The translations under genes were made by a program, and so were the position numbers. 64,000 nucleotides of DNA from Opitutaceae bacterium EW11 (lineage in GTDB: Bacteria; Verrucomicrobiota; Verrucomicrobiia; Opitutales; Opitutaceae): positions 1-64,000 of the forward strand of contig QAYY01000012.1 in assembly GCA_003054665.1 (NCBI GenBank). The letters are read 5' to 3'. Below, piece by piece: positions 52,450 to 62,332 of the stretch. Every line of letters starts with the position of its first letter. Positions within the stretch are counted from its first letter, which is position 1. The notes under the pieces were generated by a model. It searched no databases, was not told the origin of the DNA, and saw only the letters and a program-made list of their open reading frames with translations.

Positions 52450-53454
52450 ATGAACTCCCACGAACCCGCCCTAGACGTCGAGTTGGACGAAGCGCGCAGC
52501 GCGCATTTCTTTCGGATGAACCATCTCCCATCCCGCGGGGCCCATCGTTCCTTGCGCGCCTGGTGGGAGGCCCAGCCCTGGGAGTATCGCACCGACGGCG
52601 GTTGGGACTACGAGCGCCTGCGCGACGGGCTCCTGTCGTTTCTGGCGGCGACGAAGGGTTCGGCCGATCGGGCCCCGTTGCGCATGCTCGAGATTCGCCG
52701 GGGGCGCGACAAGAGCGGTCAACCGGAGAAGTTCGACCTGGTGCTTCGGCCCGGAGAGGTCGTTTGCCTCGTGGGGCCGACCGGAGCCGGGAAGAGCCGC
52801 TTGCTCGCCGACATCGAATGTCTCGCGCAAGGCGACACCCCGACCGGGCGCGTCGTGCTGATCGACGGGGAGCGGCCCCAGCCGGAGACGCGTTTCACCG
52901 GTGATGGGCAGATCGTCGCCCAGATCACGCAGAACATGAATTTCGTGATGGATCTCACAGTCGCTGAGTTCCTGAAGCTGCACGCGGAAAGCCGCGCCAT
53001 CGCCTCCCCGGACAGCGCGGTGCGGAGCGTACTCGAAGCGGCGGTGAGCATGGCGGGAGAACCTTTCGGACCGTCGACGCCGTTGACGCAGCTGAGCGGC
53101 GGGCAGTCGCGGGCGTTGATGATCGCTGACGCGGCGTTTCTGAGTCCGAAGCCGGTGATCCTCATCGATGAGATCGAGAACGCCGGCGTCGATCGCACGC
53201 GGGCGCTGGAATTCTTCGTCGATCAGGGAAAGATCGTCCTGCTCTCCACTCACGATCCTCTGCTGGCGCTGTCCGGAGTGCGTCGCCTGGTCATCCGGCA
53301 CGGGGCCGTGCAAGAGGTGATCGAACCGTCCGCGACCGAGAAGGCGCTCCGGCAACGCCTCGCTGGCATCGATCGCCAACTTTCCGCACTTCGCGAACGA
53401 CTCCGCAGCGGCGAGCGCTTGGATTCCGATCCGGCGACAACGCCTGCGCTCTGA
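52450..53454 (+). CDS. Stand-alone ABC-type ATPase
   Basis: A 334-residue ABC ATPase. Walker A VGPTGAGKSRLLADIE, signature LSGGQSRALMIADAAFL, Walker B VILIDEIENAGVDRTRA with Glu, switch His in LSTHDPLLALS. The N-terminal 80 residues and the C-terminal 40 are extra. It has no permease gene beside it, and the N-terminus has no membrane helix. Soluble ABC ATPases are known as helpers in metal-cofactor maturation (for example the AtwA component in MCR activation), which fits its place after the HypB-like gene. Last gene of the operon, convergent with a kinase. Confidence 0.85.
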   Translation: MNSHEPALDVELDEARSAHFFRMNHLPSRGAHRSLRAWWEAQPWEYRTDGGWDYERLRDGLLSFLAATKGSADRAPLRMLEIRRGRDKSGQPEKFDLVLRPGEVVCLVGPTGAGKSRLLADIECLAQGDTPTGRVVLIDGERPQPETRFTGDGQIVAQITQNMNFVMDLTVAEFLKLHAESRAIASPDSAVRSVLEAAVSMAGEPFGPSTPLTQLSGGQSRALMIADAAFLSPKPVILIDEIENAGVDRTRALEFFVDQGKIVLLSTHDPLLALSGVRRLVIRHGAVQEVIEPSATEKALRQRLAGIDRQLSALRERLRSGERLDSDPATTPAL

Positions 53455-53476
53455 CTGCGTCTTGCCTGGCCTGCCT

Positions 53477-53492
53477 GCGGGCGTTCGCCCGC
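53477..53492. terminator. Hairpin between convergent genes
   Basis: GCGGGCG (53477-53483), TT, CGCCCGC (53486-53492) make a perfect 7-bp stem in the 44-bp gap between the ABC ATPase and the kinase. No U-rich tail on either strand, so a bidirectional transcript end is only possible. Confidence 0.35.
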
Positions 53493-53498
53493 GCGAGG

Positions 53499-55172
53499 TC
53501 AGCCGGCTGCGGCGGGCGTTTCGGCGCTTTCGAGGGTGCCGAGCGTGAAGAAGAAAGTCGCACCCTCGTTCACCTTGCCCTCGGCCCAGATCTCGCCTCC
53601 GTGGCGGCGGATGATCTTGTGCACCAGCGCGAGGCCGATGCCCGTGCCCTCGAAGCCCTCGTCCTTGTGCAGGCTCTGGAACACCCCGAAGAGCTTGTCG
53701 TAATACCGCATGTTGAAGCCGACGCCGTTGTCCCGGACGTAGTAGATCGGCCGGCCTTCGCGGTTCTGGGTGCCGATCTCGATCAGCGCGTTTTTCACCG
53801 GAGCGGTGAACTTCACCGCGTTCGACAGCAGGTTCACGAACACCTGGCGCAACATGGCGCGATCGCCGAAGGCCGCGGGCAGGCTGCCGATGCGGAACTC
53901 GATGATGCGGTTCGAACTGACCGGTTTCACGACGTCGATCGCCGCCTGGGCCAGCACTTTCATGTCGAAATGGATCGCGTTCACATGCGCCCTCCCAAAA
54001 CGGAAAAACGCCAGAAAATCGTCGATCAGCTTCGTCAGGTGCAGACTGTTGCGGCTCACCGCCTCGACCATCTGGCGCCCCTCCGAGTCCAGCCGCTTCA
54101 GGTGCTCCGTGAGGAGGATCTCCGAATAGCCGGTGATCGCCCGGAGCGGGCCGCGCAGGTCGTGGGAAATTGAATACGAAAATTCCTCCAGCTCGCGGTT
54201 GGCCGCCTGCAGTTCCGACGAATGCCGTTCGAGCGCCTGGTTGAGGCTTCGCACCTCCGCCTCGCGCTCGATGCGCTCGGTGATGTCGCGGGCGAACACG
54301 TAGAGCAGCTCCTCCGCGGCAAACGGCGCCATCGTCCACCCGAACCAGCGATAGCCTCCGTCCTTGGCGCGGACGCGGTTCTCGAAATACGCCGGCCGGT
54401 CTCCGGTCAGGATCTTGATCATCGCCTCCACCGTGGCGGGGCGGTCGTCGGCGTGCACCAGGTCCACCAGCGGCTGCGATTTCAACTCCTCCTCGGAGAA
54501 CCCGAGCGTGGCTTCCCAGGTGGGATTCACCTGGGTCAATTCCCAGCGGTAGTTGGCGATGCCGAGCAGCTCGATCGAGAGGTTGAAGAAACGATTCCTC
54601 CGTGTCTCCCATTCGATGCGTTCGTTCGCCTGGACGAGCTGACGTTGGTGCCGCTCCTCCTGCATCAGGCGCAGCTGCTCCGCCTGGCGCTGGATCTCGC
54701 ACCGCTGCCGGTGGAGGTCGAGGAAGACGGAGACCTTGGAGCGCAACACCTCCGGCACGACGGGCGTGAAGATGTAGTCGACGGCTCCCAGCGAATAGCC
54801 GCGGAAGACGTCGGTGTCCGCGGTGCTGAACGAGGTCACGAAGATGATCGGCACGTGCGCGGTCGCCTTGCGCTGGCGGATGAGCTGGGCCGCCTCGAAG
54901 CCGTCCATCCCGGGCATGTTCACGTCGAGCAGGATGACCGCGAACTCTTCGCGAAGGAGGTGGCGAAGCGCCTCGGTCCCCGATCCAGCCTTGACGACGT
55001 TCTGGCCGAGGTCGCCGAGGACCGTCTCCAATGCGAGCAATTTGTCCGGCGCGTCGTCGACCACCAGGATGTTGATCGCGTCGGACCTGGGGGCGCGCGT
55101 CTCGGAAGCGTCCGGTTCTGCAGCGGGAAGCGGCGGGGCCGAAAACGAAGTGCTGTTCGGCTGGGCAATCAT
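53499..55172 (-). CDS. REC-PAS histidine kinase
   Basis: A 557-residue cytosolic kinase starting at 55172 (GTG at 55184 is an alternative). Receiver at about 30-150 with phospho-Asp in VILLDVNMPGMDGFEA, but DYIFTPVVPEVLRSKV replaces the usual Lys-Pro with Thr-Pro. A coiled coil follows (RQAEQLRLMQEERHQRQLVQ), one PAS region (about 200-320), HisKA with ELEEFSYSISHDLRGPLRAI and HATPase_c with NLLSNAVKFT, VRDNGVGFNM and GTGIGLALVH. HisKA type is that of the phytochrome-like kinases. It is upstream of nothing on its strand but lies 121 bp from the giant kinase gene, in the same direction. Confidence 0.93.
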   Translation of the reverse strand: MIAQPNSTSFSAPPLPAAEPDASETRAPRSDAINILVVDDAPDKLLALETVLGDLGQNVVKAGSGTEALRHLLREEFAVILLDVNMPGMDGFEAAQLIRQRKATAHVPIIFVTSFSTADTDVFRGYSLGAVDYIFTPVVPEVLRSKVSVFLDLHRQRCEIQRQAEQLRLMQEERHQRQLVQANERIEWETRRNRFFNLSIELLGIANYRWELTQVNPTWEATLGFSEEELKSQPLVDLVHADDRPATVEAMIKILTGDRPAYFENRVRAKDGGYRWFGWTMAPFAAEELLYVFARDITERIEREAEVRSLNQALERHSSELQAANRELEEFSYSISHDLRGPLRAITGYSEILLTEHLKRLDSEGRQMVEAVSRNSLHLTKLIDDFLAFFRFGRAHVNAIHFDMKVLAQAAIDVVKPVSSNRIIEFRIGSLPAAFGDRAMLRQVFVNLLSNAVKFTAPVKNALIEIGTQNREGRPIYYVRDNGVGFNMRYYDKLFGVFQSLHKDEGFEGTGIGLALVHKIIRRHGGEIWAEGKVNEGATFFFTLGTLESAETPAAAG

Positions 55173-55293
55173 AAACGGAAACACGGGAGGCGGACGGGGG
55201 GATCGGGTTCGGCATCGCTTCCCGCGACGGTCCCAGCCTGCCGCTGCGGAACGATGGCGACTCCGTTGAGGACGGTTGAAGCGTCGGCGGACC

Positions 55294-58200
55294 TCATCGG
55301 TGGAGCCAGATGCGGAGAAGCGACAGCAGGTGCTCGGTATCCACCGGCTTCGCGATGTAGTCGGAGGCTCCCGCCTCGATGCACTTCTCCCGGTCGCCCT
55401 TCATTGCCTTCGCAGTGAGGGCGATGATCGGCAGATCGGCGAAGCGCTCCTCGCCGCGGATCCGGCGCATCGTCTCGTAGCCGTCGAGGTCGGGCATCAT
55501 GATGTCCATCAGCACCACGTCGATCGTGGGATCCGCTTTCAGCATCTCGATCGACTGCTCGCCGCTCTCGGTGGAGAAAATCTCCATGTTGTAGCGCTCG
55601 AGAAACGACGTCATGGCGAAGATGTTTCGCATGTCGTCGTCGACGATCAGGACGCGTTTGCCCGCGAGCACGTCGTCGTTGCGGTGGAGATTCTCCAGCA
55701 GCTTCTGCTTGTCCGGGGGAAGCGACTGCAGCGGCCGGTGCAGGAAGAGCGCCGTTTCGTCGAAGAGCCGCTCGGGCGACTGCACGTCCTTGAGGATCAC
55801 CGTGCTCGCCACGCGTTTGATCTCCATCGCTTCGTCGCGGTGAAGGTCCTTCGCGGTGTGCACCACGATCGGAAGGTTGCCGAAGCCCGCTTTCTTCACC
55901 GCTTCGATGAACTCGGCCCCGGACATGTCGGGCAGGCCGAGGTCGAGGACGACGCAATCGAAGTGCTCGGAATTCAACGCTTCGAGGCCCTCGCGCCCCG
56001 TCGCGACCGCGCGGGTGTTCACGCCGTTGCCGCCGATCAGGTCCACCGTGGCCTGGCGCTGCACGTCGTTGTCTTCCACGACGAGCAGGTTCTTCACCGG
56101 GCGGGAGACGAAATTCTTCAGGGAGGTGAGCATTTCCTGGAGGCGCTCGGGCTGAACCGGCTTCGTCACGTGCATGAGGGCGCCGCTCTTCAGCCCGATT
56201 TCGGCGGTTTCGTCCGCGGACAGAATCTGAACCGGAATGTGCCGCGTCGCGGGATCGTCCTTGAGCCGGCTCAGCACGCGCCAGCCGTCGATGTCGGGCA
56301 GGCGTATGTCGAGCGTGATGGCGTCGATCCGGTTTCGGCGCGCGAGATCCAGCGCTTCCGAACCGCGCGAAGCGATCAGCGCCTTGAAGCCCTGTTCGTG
56401 CGCCGCATCGAGCAGCACGGCCGAGAACACCGGGTCGTCCTCCACGATCAGAAGCACGCGGTCGCTCGAATCGATGAAGTCGCGGTCGTCCTCGACCTCC
56501 GTCGCGGTAACCGGGGCCGTCGGTGCGCGCCCGTTGGCTCCGACCGGCTCGGCCAGCATCGGGCGGGCCTGCGGCTGGTCGGCGCCCAATTCCTTCCGCG
56601 TATCGACCCGCACGTAGGAGATCGGCACATACAAGGTGAACGTGCTTCCCTGCCCCGGATGGCTGACGAGGCGGATTTCTCCGCCCAGCAGGCGGGCGAT
56701 CTCGCGGCTGATCGCAAGCCCGAGCCCCGTGCCGCCGTACTTCCGGTTGGTCGAGCCGTCCGCCTGCTGGAACGCCTCGAAGATGATCTGCTGCTTGTCC
56801 GTCGGAATGCCGATGCCGGTGTCCCGCACGCTGAAGCCCAGCACCTGGCCGGCGGACTCCAGGACGGTGTTGTCCCGGCTCCAGCCGCCGGTCGCCAGGT
56901 CGACCGTGAGCGAAACCTGGCCGCGCTCGGTGAATTTGAACGCGTTCGAAAGGAGGTTCTTGATGATCTGCTGCAGACGCTTCGAGTCCGTCCGCATCGT
57001 ACGGGGCAGGCCCGGCGACAACTGCACCACGTATTCGAGCTTTTTGTGTTCGGCGATCGGGCGGAACGTCCGCTCCACGTAGTCGCGGAGGTCGACGAGC
57101 TTCACTTCGCCCACCTCGACCGTGACCGTGCCGGACTCGATCTTGGCGAGGTCGAGGATGTCGTTGATCAACCGCAGCAGGTCCTGGCCCGAGGAGTGGA
57201 TCGTCTTCGCAAACTCGATCTGTTTCGGAAGGAGATTGCCCTCCCGGTTTCCGCAGAGCTGGTCCGAGAGAATGAGCAGGCTGTTCAGCGGCGTGCGGAG
57301 CTCGTGCGACATGTTCGCGAGGAACTCCGACTTGTACTTCGACGTGAGCGCCAGCTGGGCGGCCTTTTCCTCCAGCGCCTGGCGGGCCTGCTCGACCTCG
57401 ATGTTCTTCTTTTCGACCTCGACGTTCTGGTGGGCCAGGAGGCGCGCCTTTTCCTCCAGCTCCAGGTTGGTGTTCTGCAGCTCCTCCTGCTGGCTCTGCA
57501 GCTCCTTCGCGAGCGACTGCGACTGCTTGAGGAGATCCTCGGTGCGCATGTTCGCCTCGATCGTGTTGAGCACGATGCCGATCGATTCGGTGAGCTGGTC
57601 GAGGAAGATCAGGTGCGTCGGGCTGAAGGTGTCGAACGACGCGAGCTCGATCACCGCCTTCACGTGGCCTTCGAACACCACCGGCATGACGATCAGGTTG
57701 CGCGGGGTCGCCTCGCCGAGCCCGGAGGAAATCTGGATGTATTCGCCGGGGACGTTGGTGAGGAGGATGCGCTCCTTTTCCAGCGCCGCCTGGCCGACCA
57801 GCGACTCGCCGAGCTTGTATTCGTTGACCGAATGCTTCCGGCGCCGGAACGCGTAGCTCGCGAGCAGGCGGAGGTTCGGCTCCTTCCCGCTCAGGTCCAT
57901 GGTGTAGAACACGCCCTGCTGGGCGGACACGACCGGCGCGAGTTCGGACAGGATCAGTTTGCCGACGGTGAGGAGATCCTTCTGGCCCTGGAGCATCCGG
58001 GTGAACTTCGCCAGGTTGGTCTTCAGCCAGTCCTGCTCGTTGTTCTTGATCGTGGTGTCCTTCAGGTTGCGGATCATCTCGTTGATGTTGTCCTTCAGCG
58101 CCGCGACTTCGCCCGACGCCTCCACCTTGATGGAGCGCGTGAGGTCGCCCTTCGTCACCGCCGTCGCCACCTCCGCGATGGCGCGCACCTGGGTCGTCAG

Positions 58201-61005
58201 ATTGGCGGCGAGCTGATTCACGTTGTCGGTCAGGTCGCGCCACGTGCCGGCCGCGCCGGGCACCAGGGCCTGGCCGCCGAGCTTGCCTTCGACACCGACC
58301 TCGCGCGCCACGGTCGTCACCTGCGCGGCGAAGGTCGCGAGGGTGTCGATCATGTTGTTGATCGTGTCGGCGAGCTCGGCGATTTCGCCCTTCGCCTCGA
58401 CGGTCAGCTTCTTCGAGAGATCGCCGTTCGCCACCGCCGTCACCACTTTGGCGATACCGCGGACCTGGCCGGTGAGGTTGCCGGCCATGAAATTCACGTT
58501 GTCGGTCAGGTCCTTCCACGTGCCGGAAACGCCGCGCACGACCGCCTGGCCGCCGAGTTTTCCCTCCGTGCCGACTTCGCGCGCCACGCGGGTCACCTCG
58601 GAGGCGAACGAGTTCAGCTGGTCCACCATCGTGTTGATCGTGTCCTTCAGCTCCAGGATTTCGCCCTTCACGTCGACCGTGATCTTCTTCGACAGGTCGC
58701 CGTTCGCCACCGCCGTCGTCACGGTGGCGATGTTGCGCACCTGGCCGGTGAGATTTCCGGCCATGAAGTTCACGTTGTCGGTCAGGTCCTTCCACGTGCC
58801 GGACACACCGCGCACGTCGGCTTGGCCGCCGAGCTTGCCCTCGGTGCCGACTTCGCGCGCCACGCGGGTCACCTCGGAGGCAAACGAGTTCAGCTGGTCC
58901 ACCATCGTGTTGATCGTGTCCTTCAGCTCCAGGATTTCGCCCTTCACGTCGACCGTGATCTTCTTCGACAAATCGCCGTTCGCCACCGCTGTCGTCACCG
59001 CCGCGATGTTGCGCACTTGAGAGGTGAGGTTGCCCGCCATCGAGTTCACCGAGTCCGTCAGATCCTTCCACGTGCCGGCGACGCCGCGCACGACGGCCTG
59101 CCCGCCGAGTTTTCCTTCGGTGCCGACCTCGCGCGCCACGCGAGTCACTTCCGCCGCGAACGACGAGAGCTGGTCCACCATCGTGTTGACGGTGTTTTTC
59201 AGCTCCAGGATTTCGCCCTTCACGTCGACCGTGATCTTCTTCGACAGGTCGCCGTTCGCCACCGCCTTGGTGACGTCGGCGATGTTGCGCACCTGCGACG
59301 TCAGGTTGCCCGCCATGAAGTTCACGTTGTCGGTCAGGTCCTTCCAGGTGCCGGCAACGCCGCGCACCTGCGCCTGGCCGCCGAGTTTTCCCTCCGTGCC
59401 GACTTCGCGCGCCACGCGGGTCACTTCCGCGGCGAACGACGAGAGCTGGTCCACCATCGTGTTGATCGTGTCCTTCAGCTCCAGGATCTCGCCCTTAACG
59501 TCGACCGTGATCTTCTTCGACAGGTCGCCGTTCGCCACCGCCGTCGTCACCGCCGCGATGTTGCGCACCTGGCCGGTGAGATTTCCGGCCATCGAGTTCA
59601 CCGAGTCGGTCAAATCCTTCCACGTGCCGGCGACGCCGCGCACGACGGCCTGGCCGCCGAGTTTTCCTTCGGTGCCGACCTCGCGCGCCACGCGGGTCAC
59701 TTCCGAGGCGAACGAGTTCAGCTGGTCCACCATCGTGTTGATCGTGTCCTTCAGCTCCAGAATCTCGCCACGCACGTCGACGGTGATCTTCTTGGAGAGA
59801 TCGCCGTTCGCCACCGCGGTGGTCACCGCCGCGATATTGCGCACCTGCGACGTCAGATTGCCCGCCATCGAGTTCACCGAGTCCGTCAGGTCCTTCCACG
59901 TGCCGGATACGCCGCGCACGGCCGCCTGGCCGCCGAGTTTGCCTTCCGTACCGACTTCGCGGGCGACGCGCGTCACCTCCGCCGCGAACGACGAAAGCTG
60001 ATCCACCATCGTGTTGATCGTGTCCTTCAGCTCCAGCACCTCGCCGCGCGCATCGACGGTGATCTTCTTGGAGAGATCGCCGTTCGCGACCGCGGTGGTC
60101 ACCGCCGCGATGTTGCGCACCTGCGATGTCAGGTTGCCCGCCATCGAGTTCACCGAGTCCGTCAGGTCCTTCCACGTGCCGGATACGCCGCGCACCTCGG
60201 CCTGGCCGCCGAGCTTTCCTTCCGTACCGACCTCGCGGGCCACGCGAGTCACCTCGGAAGCGAACGAGTTCAGCTGGTCGACCATCGTGTTGATCGTGTC
60301 CTTCAGCTCGAGCACCTCGCCTCGCGCGTTGACGGTGATTTTCTTGGAGAGATCGCCGTTCGCCACGGCCGTGGTCACCGCCGCGATGTTGCGCACCTGC
60401 GACGTCAGGTTGCCGGCCATCGAGTTCACGGAATCGGTCAGGTCCTTCCACGTGCCGGCGACCCCGGGCACGTCAGCCTGGCCGCCGAGTTTTCCCTCGG
60501 TGCCGACTTCGCGGGCGACGCGCGTCACTTCCGCAGCGAACGACGAAAGTTGCTCCACCATGGTGTTCACCGTGCGCGCCGTGCGGAGGAACTCGCCCTC
60601 CAGCGGGCGCCCGTCCATCTCCAGCGCCATCGACTGCGACAGATCGCCCTTCGCGACGGCGCCGATCACGCGCGAGGTTTCGCTCGTCGGGTGAACGAGG
60701 TCGTTCACCAGTGTATTCACGGAGTTGATCGAATCCTGCCACGCGCCGGTGACTGCGCCGAGCGAGGCGCGCTGCGAGATGCGGCCCTCCTTGCCGACGA
60801 CCTGGCTGATCCGCTCCAGCTCCTGCGCGAGGCGCTGGTTGAGGCTGACGACCTCGTTGAACTCCCGCGCGATCTCGGCGTCGATGTCGTCGCCGTCGTC
60901 GGGCAGCATGACCGAAAAATTGCCTTTTCGCAGGTCGGCCAACGCGTCGCGCAGCTGCGTTTTGTTCAAGCGGCGGTTTCGAGAAAGGGGATTGAGCAGG
61001 ACCAT
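55294..61005 (-). CDS. Giant poly-HAMP hybrid histidine kinase with three REC domains
   Basis: A 1903-residue cytosolic hybrid kinase of the fungal Nik1/group III type. About residues 60-960 are tandem HAMP units of 92 residues; the hallmark [15 protein letters not shown] recurs about nine times, with a more diverged unit at the N-terminus. Then GAF (about 1030-1180, with [18 protein letters not shown]), a coiled coil, HisKA with [16 protein letters not shown] (about residue 1240), HATPase_c (about 1350-1470) and three receivers (phospho-Asp in [24 protein letters not shown] and [12 protein letters not shown]). No membrane segment. ATG at 61005 fits. Divergent from the response regulator at 61472, a likely downstream receiver. 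Confidence 0.95.
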   Translation of the reverse strand: MVLLNPLSRNRRLNKTQLRDALADLRKGNFSVMLPDDGDDIDAEIAREFNEVVSLNQRLAQELERISQVVGKEGRISQRASLGAVTGAWQDSINSVNTLVNDLVHPTSETSRVIGAVAKGDLSQSMALEMDGRPLEGEFLRTARTVNTMVEQLSSFAAEVTRVAREVGTEGKLGGQADVPGVAGTWKDLTDSVNSMAGNLTSQVRNIAAVTTAVANGDLSKKITVNARGEVLELKDTINTMVDQLNSFASEVTRVAREVGTEGKLGGQAEVRGVSGTWKDLTDSVNSMAGNLTSQVRNIAAVTTAVANGDLSKKITVDARGEVLELKDTINTMVDQLSSFAAEVTRVAREVGTEGKLGGQAAVRGVSGTWKDLTDSVNSMAGNLTSQVRNIAAVTTAVANGDLSKKITVDVRGEILELKDTINTMVDQLNSFASEVTRVAREVGTEGKLGGQAVVRGVAGTWKDLTDSVNSMAGNLTGQVRNIAAVTTAVANGDLSKKITVDVKGEILELKDTINTMVDQLSSFAAEVTRVAREVGTEGKLGGQAQVRGVAGTWKDLTDNVNFMAGNLTSQVRNIADVTKAVANGDLSKKITVDVKGEILELKNTVNTMVDQLSSFAAEVTRVAREVGTEGKLGGQAVVRGVAGTWKDLTDSVNSMAGNLTSQVRNIAAVTTAVANGDLSKKITVDVKGEILELKDTINTMVDQLNSFASEVTRVAREVGTEGKLGGQADVRGVSGTWKDLTDNVNFMAGNLTGQVRNIATVTTAVANGDLSKKITVDVKGEILELKDTINTMVDQLNSFASEVTRVAREVGTEGKLGGQAVVRGVSGTWKDLTDNVNFMAGNLTGQVRGIAKVVTAVANGDLSKKLTVEAKGEIAELADTINNMIDTLATFAAQVTTVAREVGVEGKLGGQALVPGAAGTWRDLTDNVNQLAANLTTQVRAIAEVATAVTKGDLTRSIKVEASGEVAALKDNINEMIRNLKDTTIKNNEQDWLKTNLAKFTRMLQGQKDLLTVGKLILSELAPVVSAQQGVFYTMDLSGKEPNLRLLASYAFRRRKHSVNEYKLGESLVGQAALEKERILLTNVPGEYIQISSGLGEATPRNLIVMPVVFEGHVKAVIELASFDTFSPTHLIFLDQLTESIGIVLNTIEANMRTEDLLKQSQSLAKELQSQQEELQNTNLELEEKARLLAHQNVEVEKKNIEVEQARQALEEKAAQLALTSKYKSEFLANMSHELRTPLNSLLILSDQLCGNREGNLLPKQIEFAKTIHSSGQDLLRLINDILDLAKIESGTVTVEVGEVKLVDLRDYVERTFRPIAEHKKLEYVVQLSPGLPRTMRTDSKRLQQIIKNLLSNAFKFTERGQVSLTVDLATGGWSRDNTVLESAGQVLGFSVRDTGIGIPTDKQQIIFEAFQQADGSTNRKYGGTGLGLAISREIARLLGGEIRLVSHPGQGSTFTLYVPISYVRVDTRKELGADQPQARPMLAEPVGANGRAPTAPVTATEVEDDRDFIDSSDRVLLIVEDDPVFSAVLLDAAHEQGFKALIASRGSEALDLARRNRIDAITLDIRLPDIDGWRVLSRLKDDPATRHIPVQILSADETAEIGLKSGALMHVTKPVQPERLQEMLTSLKNFVSRPVKNLLVVEDNDVQRQATVDLIGGNGVNTRAVATGREGLEALNSEHFDCVVLDLGLPDMSGAEFIEAVKKAGFGNLPIVVHTAKDLHRDEAMEIKRVASTVILKDVQSPERLFDETALFLHRPLQSLPPDKQKLLENLHRNDDVLAGKRVLIVDDDMRNIFAMTSFLERYNMEIFSTESGEQSIEMLKADPTIDVVLMDIMMPDLDGYETMRRIRGEERFADLPIIALTAKAMKGDREKCIEAGASDYIAKPVDTEHLLSLLRIWLHR
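58200..60560 (-). repeat. 276-bp tandem repeats encoding HAMP units
   Basis: The HAMP array of the giant kinase is repeated at DNA level, with the landmark encoding GKLGGQ recurring near 60477, 60199, 59926, 59650, 59374, 59098, 58822, 58546 and 58270, i.e. every 276 bp (92 codons). The near identity suggests recent duplication or gene conversion and makes assembly or copy-number change easy. Confidence 0.9.
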
Positions 61006-61471
61006 GGAAAAATCGGTTGGGAGTTCTCGGAGTTTTTTCGGGGACGGTTCCCCGGGGGTGGGTGATACTTTGGGAAGGCCCCGCTCCTTGGGAAGCTGGC
61101 CCTAGGCTCTTCCGGCCGGATAAGCGCATCGGAGTTTTTCCGAGAGAAGGTAAAAGACCTGCAACTGGTCGCGTGCGGACAGAAGCACTACACCTCCGGC
61201 GAAAGCGGGCAGGAGAAATCTCCCCATGGTGAGGTCTCCGTCGGAACTATCGGAGATTCTCCGATGCCGACCGCGCACTCCGCGCTGGCGTCGGCGCCCG
61301 TCGGCAGGTCTAGATAAAAGCGCCGGCACCGGAGGCCGGGCCCACTTGTATTGCCGCATCACCTACAGCGCATGAGTCGCATGCCTACCCTGCTTTTCCC
61401 GTGTCCATCCGGGCGGCCCGCCGCGGGCAGCCCCCTCTCGCCGGCCGCGCGCCGACGCAACTCGCTCCGCC
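61006..61471. other. 466-bp divergent intergenic region
   Basis: Between the divergent giant kinase and the response regulator. It must hold both promoters but no certain -10/-35 was seen. It contains the 17-bp palindrome at 61249-61265. A short minus-strand frame with the segment MGRFLLPAFAGGVVLLSARD (ending near 61102) is open but has no support as a gene. Confidence 0.5.
61249..61265. promoter_or_regulatory. 17-bp perfect palindrome
   Basis: ATCGGAGA-T-TCTCCGAT is an 8-bp perfect inverted repeat with a single-base spacer, 206 bp before the response regulator and 244 bp before the kinase start. A dimeric regulator site is the simplest reading. Confidence 0.4.
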
Positions 61472-61885
61472 ATGAATGACGAGCTGATCGTATTGGTGGA
61501 GGACAACGACGACGACGTGTTTTTCATGCGTCGAGCGTTGAAGGGCGCCGGAATCAACACGCCCGTCCACGTGCTCACCGACGGCCAGCAGGCGGTCGAT
61601 TTTCTCGCGCCCGAGGAGTCCTCGGCGGCGACGGCGCCCTTGCTCGTCTTTCTCGACCTGAAGCTTCCCTACTGCACCGGCTTCGAGGTTCTCCAGGCGA
61701 TGCGCGACCAGGGCACGCTCGCCACGACCCAGGTCGTGATCCTCACCTCGTCGCCCGAGGAGCGCGACCGCAAGCGCGCGAACGAACTCGGAGCCACAGC
61801 CTATCTCGTCAAGCCTCCCACGGCCGCCATGCTCCGCGAATTGATGGCCAGCATCGGCCTCGCGAAGCAGCAGGAAGTCTCCTGA
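61472..61885 (+). CDS. Single-domain response regulator (Rcp1-like)
   Basis: A 137-residue receiver-only protein. Acidic pocket LVEDNDDDVFFMRRAL, phospho-Asp62 in FLDLKLPYCTGFEVL, Thr/Ser in VILTSSPEERD, Lys in YLVKPP. The 'EDNxDDxxF..RAL' start and the extra loop before Asp62 are typical of the Rcp1 family that partners phytochrome-type and other hybrid kinases. Divergent from the giant kinase, so a phosphorelay partnership is likely. Confidence 0.93.
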   Translation: MNDELIVLVEDNDDDVFFMRRALKGAGINTPVHVLTDGQQAVDFLAPEESSAATAPLLVFLDLKLPYCTGFEVLQAMRDQGTLATTQVVILTSSPEERDRKRANELGATAYLVKPPTAAMLRELMASIGLAKQQEVS

Positions 61886-61970
61886 CCGCCCGAAATGCGC
61901 CGGCGCAAGCCCGCGAGGCGACGCGACCGATGGCGGTCGCGTCGGAATCGGGAGCCTGCGCCGGTCGCGG

Positions 61971-61996
61971 AAACAATCAGGGAGCCGTCAGCTCCC
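61971..61996 (-). terminator. Rho-independent terminator of entericidin-like gene
   Basis: GGGAGC (61980-61985) and GCTCCC (61991-61996) with a 5-base loop; on the minus strand the stem is followed by TGATTGTTTC, partly T-rich. It lies 14 bp after the 62010 stop. Confidence 0.6.
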
Positions 61997-62009
61997 GCGA
62001 GGCGGGAAC

Positions 62010-62159
62010 TCAGTGGTTCGCGCGGTCAGCCGCATTCTGGAGATGCTCTCCACCGCGCTCGATGTCCTTGCCCGCGCCTTCCATCGTGTGGCAGCCGGTG
62101 TAGAGCACGGCGGCGAGGACGGAGGCGAGGAGCGCTTTGATGATGGATGATGTTTTCAT
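62010..62159 (-). CDS. Entericidin-like small lipoprotein
   Basis: A 49-residue lipoprotein. The ATG at 62159 gives MKTSSIIKALLASVLAAVLY, then TGCHTMEGAGKDIERGGEHL: lipobox Cys at about residue 22 followed by the entericidin motif 'T..GaGkDi...G..i..aA'. Entericidins are short membrane lipoproteins linked to stress or membrane lysis in enterobacteria; here only the family resemblance is clear. Upstream extension to 62228 is open but Arg-rich and unlikely. Confidence 0.85.
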   Translation of the reverse strand: MKTSSIIKALLASVLAAVLYTGCHTMEGAGKDIERGGEHLQNAADRANH

Positions 62160-62332
62160 ACGCCGCGCCCTATCGCAGTCGCGGTGCCAGAACGGCTGGT
62201 GAGGCGGTTCGCGTTGGATTTTCAGCACTTACGTTTCGGCGGCGAAGCCGGCGCCTTGCCGCTCACCGCCGTTTTGCAAGGATGGCGCGCCCGCCTGATG
62301 CAGTTTGCAGCCGCCCGTCGGAGGCTTTCGGT

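Noticed and set aside
58200-60560. Regular repeats suggesting a CRISPR-like or satellite array
   Set aside because: Period is 276 bp, in frame with codons, with no short direct repeats and unique spacers; it encodes HAMP units.
55276-61065. Plus-strand open frame of 1929 codons opposite the poly-HAMP kinase
   Set aside because: It is a GC-rich antisense shadow. The minus strand reads into HAMP, HisKA, HATPase and receiver domains, while the plus frame gives His/Arg-rich repeats with no family features.
61102-61362. 86-codon minus-strand frame upstream of the giant kinase
   Set aside because: Arg-rich N-terminus, no ribosome site for the internal MGRFLLP start, and it lies in the expected promoter region.
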